A stretch of 56,121 bases of DNA. It comes from Salisapilia sapeloensis. Lineage: Eukaryota > Oomycota > Peronosporomycetes > Peronosporales > Salisapiliaceae. A program made the position numbers and the translations under genes. Below are positions 53,129-56,121 of the stretch, piece by piece. Position 1 is the first letter of the stretch. Every line of letters begins with the position of its first letter. Location: assembly GCA_023334545.1 (NCBI GenBank), contig JAADVB010000114.1, positions 1 through 56,121 of the forward strand, written 5' to 3'. A model generated the notes under the pieces. It searched no databases. It was not told the DNA's origin and was given only the letters and a program-made list of their open reading frames with translations.

Positions 53129-54267
53129 TTACAAGGCACCTTCCGTCGCCTGCACCTCCAGTCTGTCCTGCTTCCTCTGTCGATTCATCCCGTTCGCTCG
53201 ACTCGTCAACGCATCATTCAGAGCGTCGTACAATGGCTGCGCGCCTAATGGAGCAGGCTCCTCTCCTCGTAGCAAGTGCGATGCTCGAACCTGCTTCCCG
53301 TAGAAAATGTGGTTGGCCGCTGGTCGATCCAGGATCACGCTGCCTTCGAGCGAGACGCCGGCGAAGAAGCCTTTCGAGTGCGAGTACGAGTAGCACGGCG
53401 CGAGACCCATGTCCGAGCTGGCTTCCAGCCCGCCAGACACGGACCGACCGATCGGTCCTGCTGCGATCGACAGCTCACAGCCCAAGGACACTTGACCTCT
53501 AGAGCAAAAGGCCTCGACGGCCGTGTCCGTGTTTAATACGATGACGTAGTCGGTTACTTGTCCGCCGATCTGACCTCCCCATCCGCCGCCGAGTAGACCG
53601 ATGGCGGACGGTGCGGACCAGGAGCCGTCCTCGAGCTTGGAGATGACGAGGCCGGAGCCGACGCGACCGGAGAAGATGAAGCCTCCCTTGGCCACTGTGA
53701 GGAACGCCAGGCCCTTGGCGTTCGATATGAGAGGAAGCGGGATGGACATGTCCTTGATGATGCCTTCATAGAGGAAGTTGTGGACGCTGTACGCCGCCTT
53801 CCGGACCTCACCTCGAAGCGTTAGCGAGTATGGTAGGTTTAAGAAACGGTAGAGTCCGTCCGGATGGATCGAGTTCTCCTGCACTGCGTGGCTCATCTTT
53901 TGACCTGTGCATGCACCTCGTTAGGATCTACATCTACTAGGACGATTCAATGGACCTTACGGAGCTCTTCCTGCTGCTCCGCGAGCGTGTCGAAGCACTC
54001 GTCACATACGCGCTGCGGATTGCGTACGTCCACGGACACATAGTGGCTGTCCGGGTTCGTCAAGATGCTGTCGCCTGGGACGAGCGTGCTCTGGCTACTG
54101 CAATCGCTACAGAAGAGCAGACCGCAGTATCGGCAGTGGTGCTTGCGACGCACCCAGTCGAAGAGCAGGTCGCAGCCTGCGCACGTATTGCTTTCTTTAT
54201 CCTGGACCCACCGGACGGTCTTGGCCATTTCGTCGGCCGGCACAGCGAGCGGAACCTCTTCTTCCAT
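53129..54267 (-). CDS. FYVE-SYLF (Ysc84-domain) lipid-binding protein
   Basis: Exons 54267..53961 and 53904..53129 (56 bp intron) encode 360 residues. Residues about 25-100 form a FYVE zinc finger: WVQDKESNTCAGCDLLFDWV, RRKHHCRYCGLLFCSDC and RVCDECF, with the phosphoinositide-binding RRKHHCRYCG. The C-terminal 220 residues are a SYLF/Ysc84 domain: NAKGLAFLTVAKGGFIFSGR, GSGLVISKLEDGSWSAPSAI, GGGWGGQIGGQVTDYVIVLN and GRSVSGGLEA. FYVE binds phosphatidylinositol 3-phosphate on endosomes, and SYLF domains bind phosphoinositides and actin-linked partners, so an endosomal role is likely. The chosen ATG is the first in frame; the frame is open upstream to 54336 without an ATG, so an unseen 5' exon is possible. 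Confidence 0.82.
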
Positions 54268-56121
54268 GGGTGCGTAATCTGGAAATGAGAAAATATCTTC
54301 CTGCTCCCCACGTGGACACGCAGTCGCTCCACTCAAGCGTTTTGTATGGCGTCAAGAGGTAGATAGCCATCACGACTGGACGACGACAAGTTGAAGTGGA
54401 CGTCACGACGATGGGAAACGGACGACGCGCCTGGCTTGAGCTTGACGTGATACAGTGGACATGAACCTACCCGGCGTTCGGTTGTAGCTGTCGGTAACCT
54501 TCTTTACTATGTGACAGGTGGAGACAGTAGGAAGTACAAGTAGAGGAGTGGTTCAATAGGGAACTGTCGTAGAAACTTGGTTGATTTGCTACTGCATGAA
54601 CGTTCACGTATCGCTACGAAGCTACTAATGGTAGACTTGGATTATACTTGAGATTATCATTAGGTTATTGTTCACTTCGTGCTTGGTCGTGTTTCTGGAA
54701 GAAGTGAACGTGCAAGACGAGATGTTGACCATGGTAGGGTGGACGGTAGTTTAAAGCACTTTAAATGGTAGTCTAAATCATCAAAGGCCTATTGACTAGG
54801 CTGCAGTCAGGGTCGAGTTCCAAGTCCATGTGGGCCACAAGCGGTAGCTTCTTGTGCATCGCTCACAATCACGCTCGAGACTTTTCATAGTTCATGAGTA
54901 CAGTGTGCGGACGATCGGCTTCATTAAACTTCAGATCTGTAGCTCTTTGATCCAACATATGCAAGTGTTAGACGGATAGATGAATGTGGAAGAGGGGGGA
55001 CTGTCAACTGGATACAAATTGTCAAAATTGGCATGCTCATCATAACTCTGATTTTGTTTGGTGGCTCAGCTGCCAGGTATAAGGATGGACGCATCGAATT
55101 TCCTTTATCTTCACCATACCTTCATCATCCTCCTCGATAGCTTCCTCCGTCTCCTCTGAGGTCGAAACCAGGTTGGGAGGCGTCGAACACGCATTTTCCA
55201 GATCTTCTCCTAGATAATCTTCATATTTGCTCGACGCTTCGGAAAGCTACAGGCGGCTGAAAAGAGTCGAGTAGAGACGGGTAAGACTAGGTCCCACACG
55301 AAGCCAAGAATATTTTGTATCCCAGATCTTTCGATAACGACTGAAGCTAACAAGGCTGGCATCCTATAGGTCTTGCTTAGTTTGTTGCCGAGGTTGCAGT
55401 TCTTCGGTCTAGGCTTCGGTCGTCATAGTCTTGTAGTTGAAGCTGTCTTTGCGCTGAATACCGATTCGAGGAAATTGGAGATCCGCATTTTGTAGTGCTA
55501 TGCATGACAATCGAATCGGGCAATTCCGTGTTGAGAATCGCCGATCTTGCTTTGCCGCTCGCCATTGGAAACCGAACGAAACGCTTCAATATAACTTTCC
55601 TGCCAAATTACTAGTGCAAAAACAGGTGTGGTGCCCGCAATAGAGACGCCGCTTGATGTTGTTAATACATCTCGTCTCTCGTACTCTATCCTACGTTCAA
55701 ATTGAGGTTTCCGTTGCCGTACTCGCTGTAGCGTGATCCGTGTGAGATTTGCAACAGTTAGACAAGTTTCTATCGGAATAAATTCACGGGGTCTGCCGTT
55801 TTATATACCCTATCCGTATTGTATACCCTATCCTATTGAAGGGTGCGAAAGTCCATAATACGCAAAGACCTTCTCAACCTAATATGACCCGCAGACACGT
55901 AGCATATCACACAGACTAATATCTAGTTTTAGACTGTCATTTAACACACATTCGTACATAAAATAGATCGTTTAATTGGCAATATAGAAGGATATAGAAG
56001 GATATCTATTTTCCCAGAGTTCAGCTAAGACAAGTTTGATGGTACCCTCGTTGATTTATATGTAGTATTATTTTATACTACCGTGTACTAAATGGCAGGA
56101 CCCGTTGAAGGAAGCTATTGA
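54268..56121. other. terminal gene-poor AT-rich stretch
   Basis: About 1.85 kb to the window edge. The first 150 bp should hold the promoter of the FYVE-SYLF gene. A minus-strand open frame (55377-55589) lacks recognisable domains. Short tandem motifs occur near the end: TATACCCTATCC-like units at about 55801-55835 and a doubled ATATAGAAGGATATAGAAGG at about 55982-56005. No RNA gene was identified. Confidence 0.4.

Noticed and set aside
55801-55835. Repeated TATACCCTATCC near the right edge as a telomere-like repeat
   Set aside because: Only two imperfect units are present and they do not match the plant/oomycete TTTAGGG repeat, so this is treated as a minor duplication.

Overview
The window reads as nuclear DNA of an oomycete (a stramenopile). 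The signs are compact multi-exon genes with mostly 42-101 bp GT-AG introns (donors often GTACGT/GTATGT, branch sites such as CTAAC or CTGAC, acceptors TAG/CAG), a plant/oomycete-type Kdo transferase, FYVE-SYLF and EGF-repeat surface proteins, and a flagellar-type protein that points to swimming zoospores. The genus cannot be fixed from the sequence. All exon models were built by eye from splice signals, reading phase and protein-family fit; none is supported by transcripts.

Left part (1-27 kb): a secreted-protein 5' end; an NTF2-like nuclear protein; a DHHC palmitoyltransferase facing a RAP1-like telomere protein; a SET-domain methyltransferase facing a large C2/C1 membrane protein; a small basic protein facing an acyl-CoA synthetase; a cysteine-rich secreted protein head-to-head with an SS18-like chromatin co-factor; V-ATPase subunit B head-to-head with a two-RRM glycine-rich protein; an 11-exon Kdo transferase head-to-head with adenosine kinase; and a probable ciliary protein facing VPS33.

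Middle (28-38 kb): a gene-poor stretch with decayed reading frames, a 485 bp foldback repeat and further coding remnants. It is broken only by a RING-like stramenopile protein facing a PHD-finger protein with three homeodomains.

Right part (38-56 kb): a 5'-3' exonuclease, a peroxisomal-type enoyl-CoA hydratase 2 facing cystathionine beta-synthase, a 1,039-residue secreted EGF-repeat protein, a broken tyrosine-rich secreted protein, a polytopic membrane protein, a coiled-coil protein facing an Mpv17-family protein, Mediator subunit 7 facing a FYVE-SYLF protein, then about 1.8 kb with no recognised gene.

The functions are mostly housekeeping (telomere, transcription, chromatin, vacuole/endosome, peroxisome, mitochondrion) and no operon-like system is visible. 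The strongest large-scale pattern is that nearly every plus-strand gene is followed at once by a minus-strand gene with 21-98 bp between stop codons, while several divergent pairs share promoters of only 83-180 bp. Gene remnants and repeats lie in the longer gaps.
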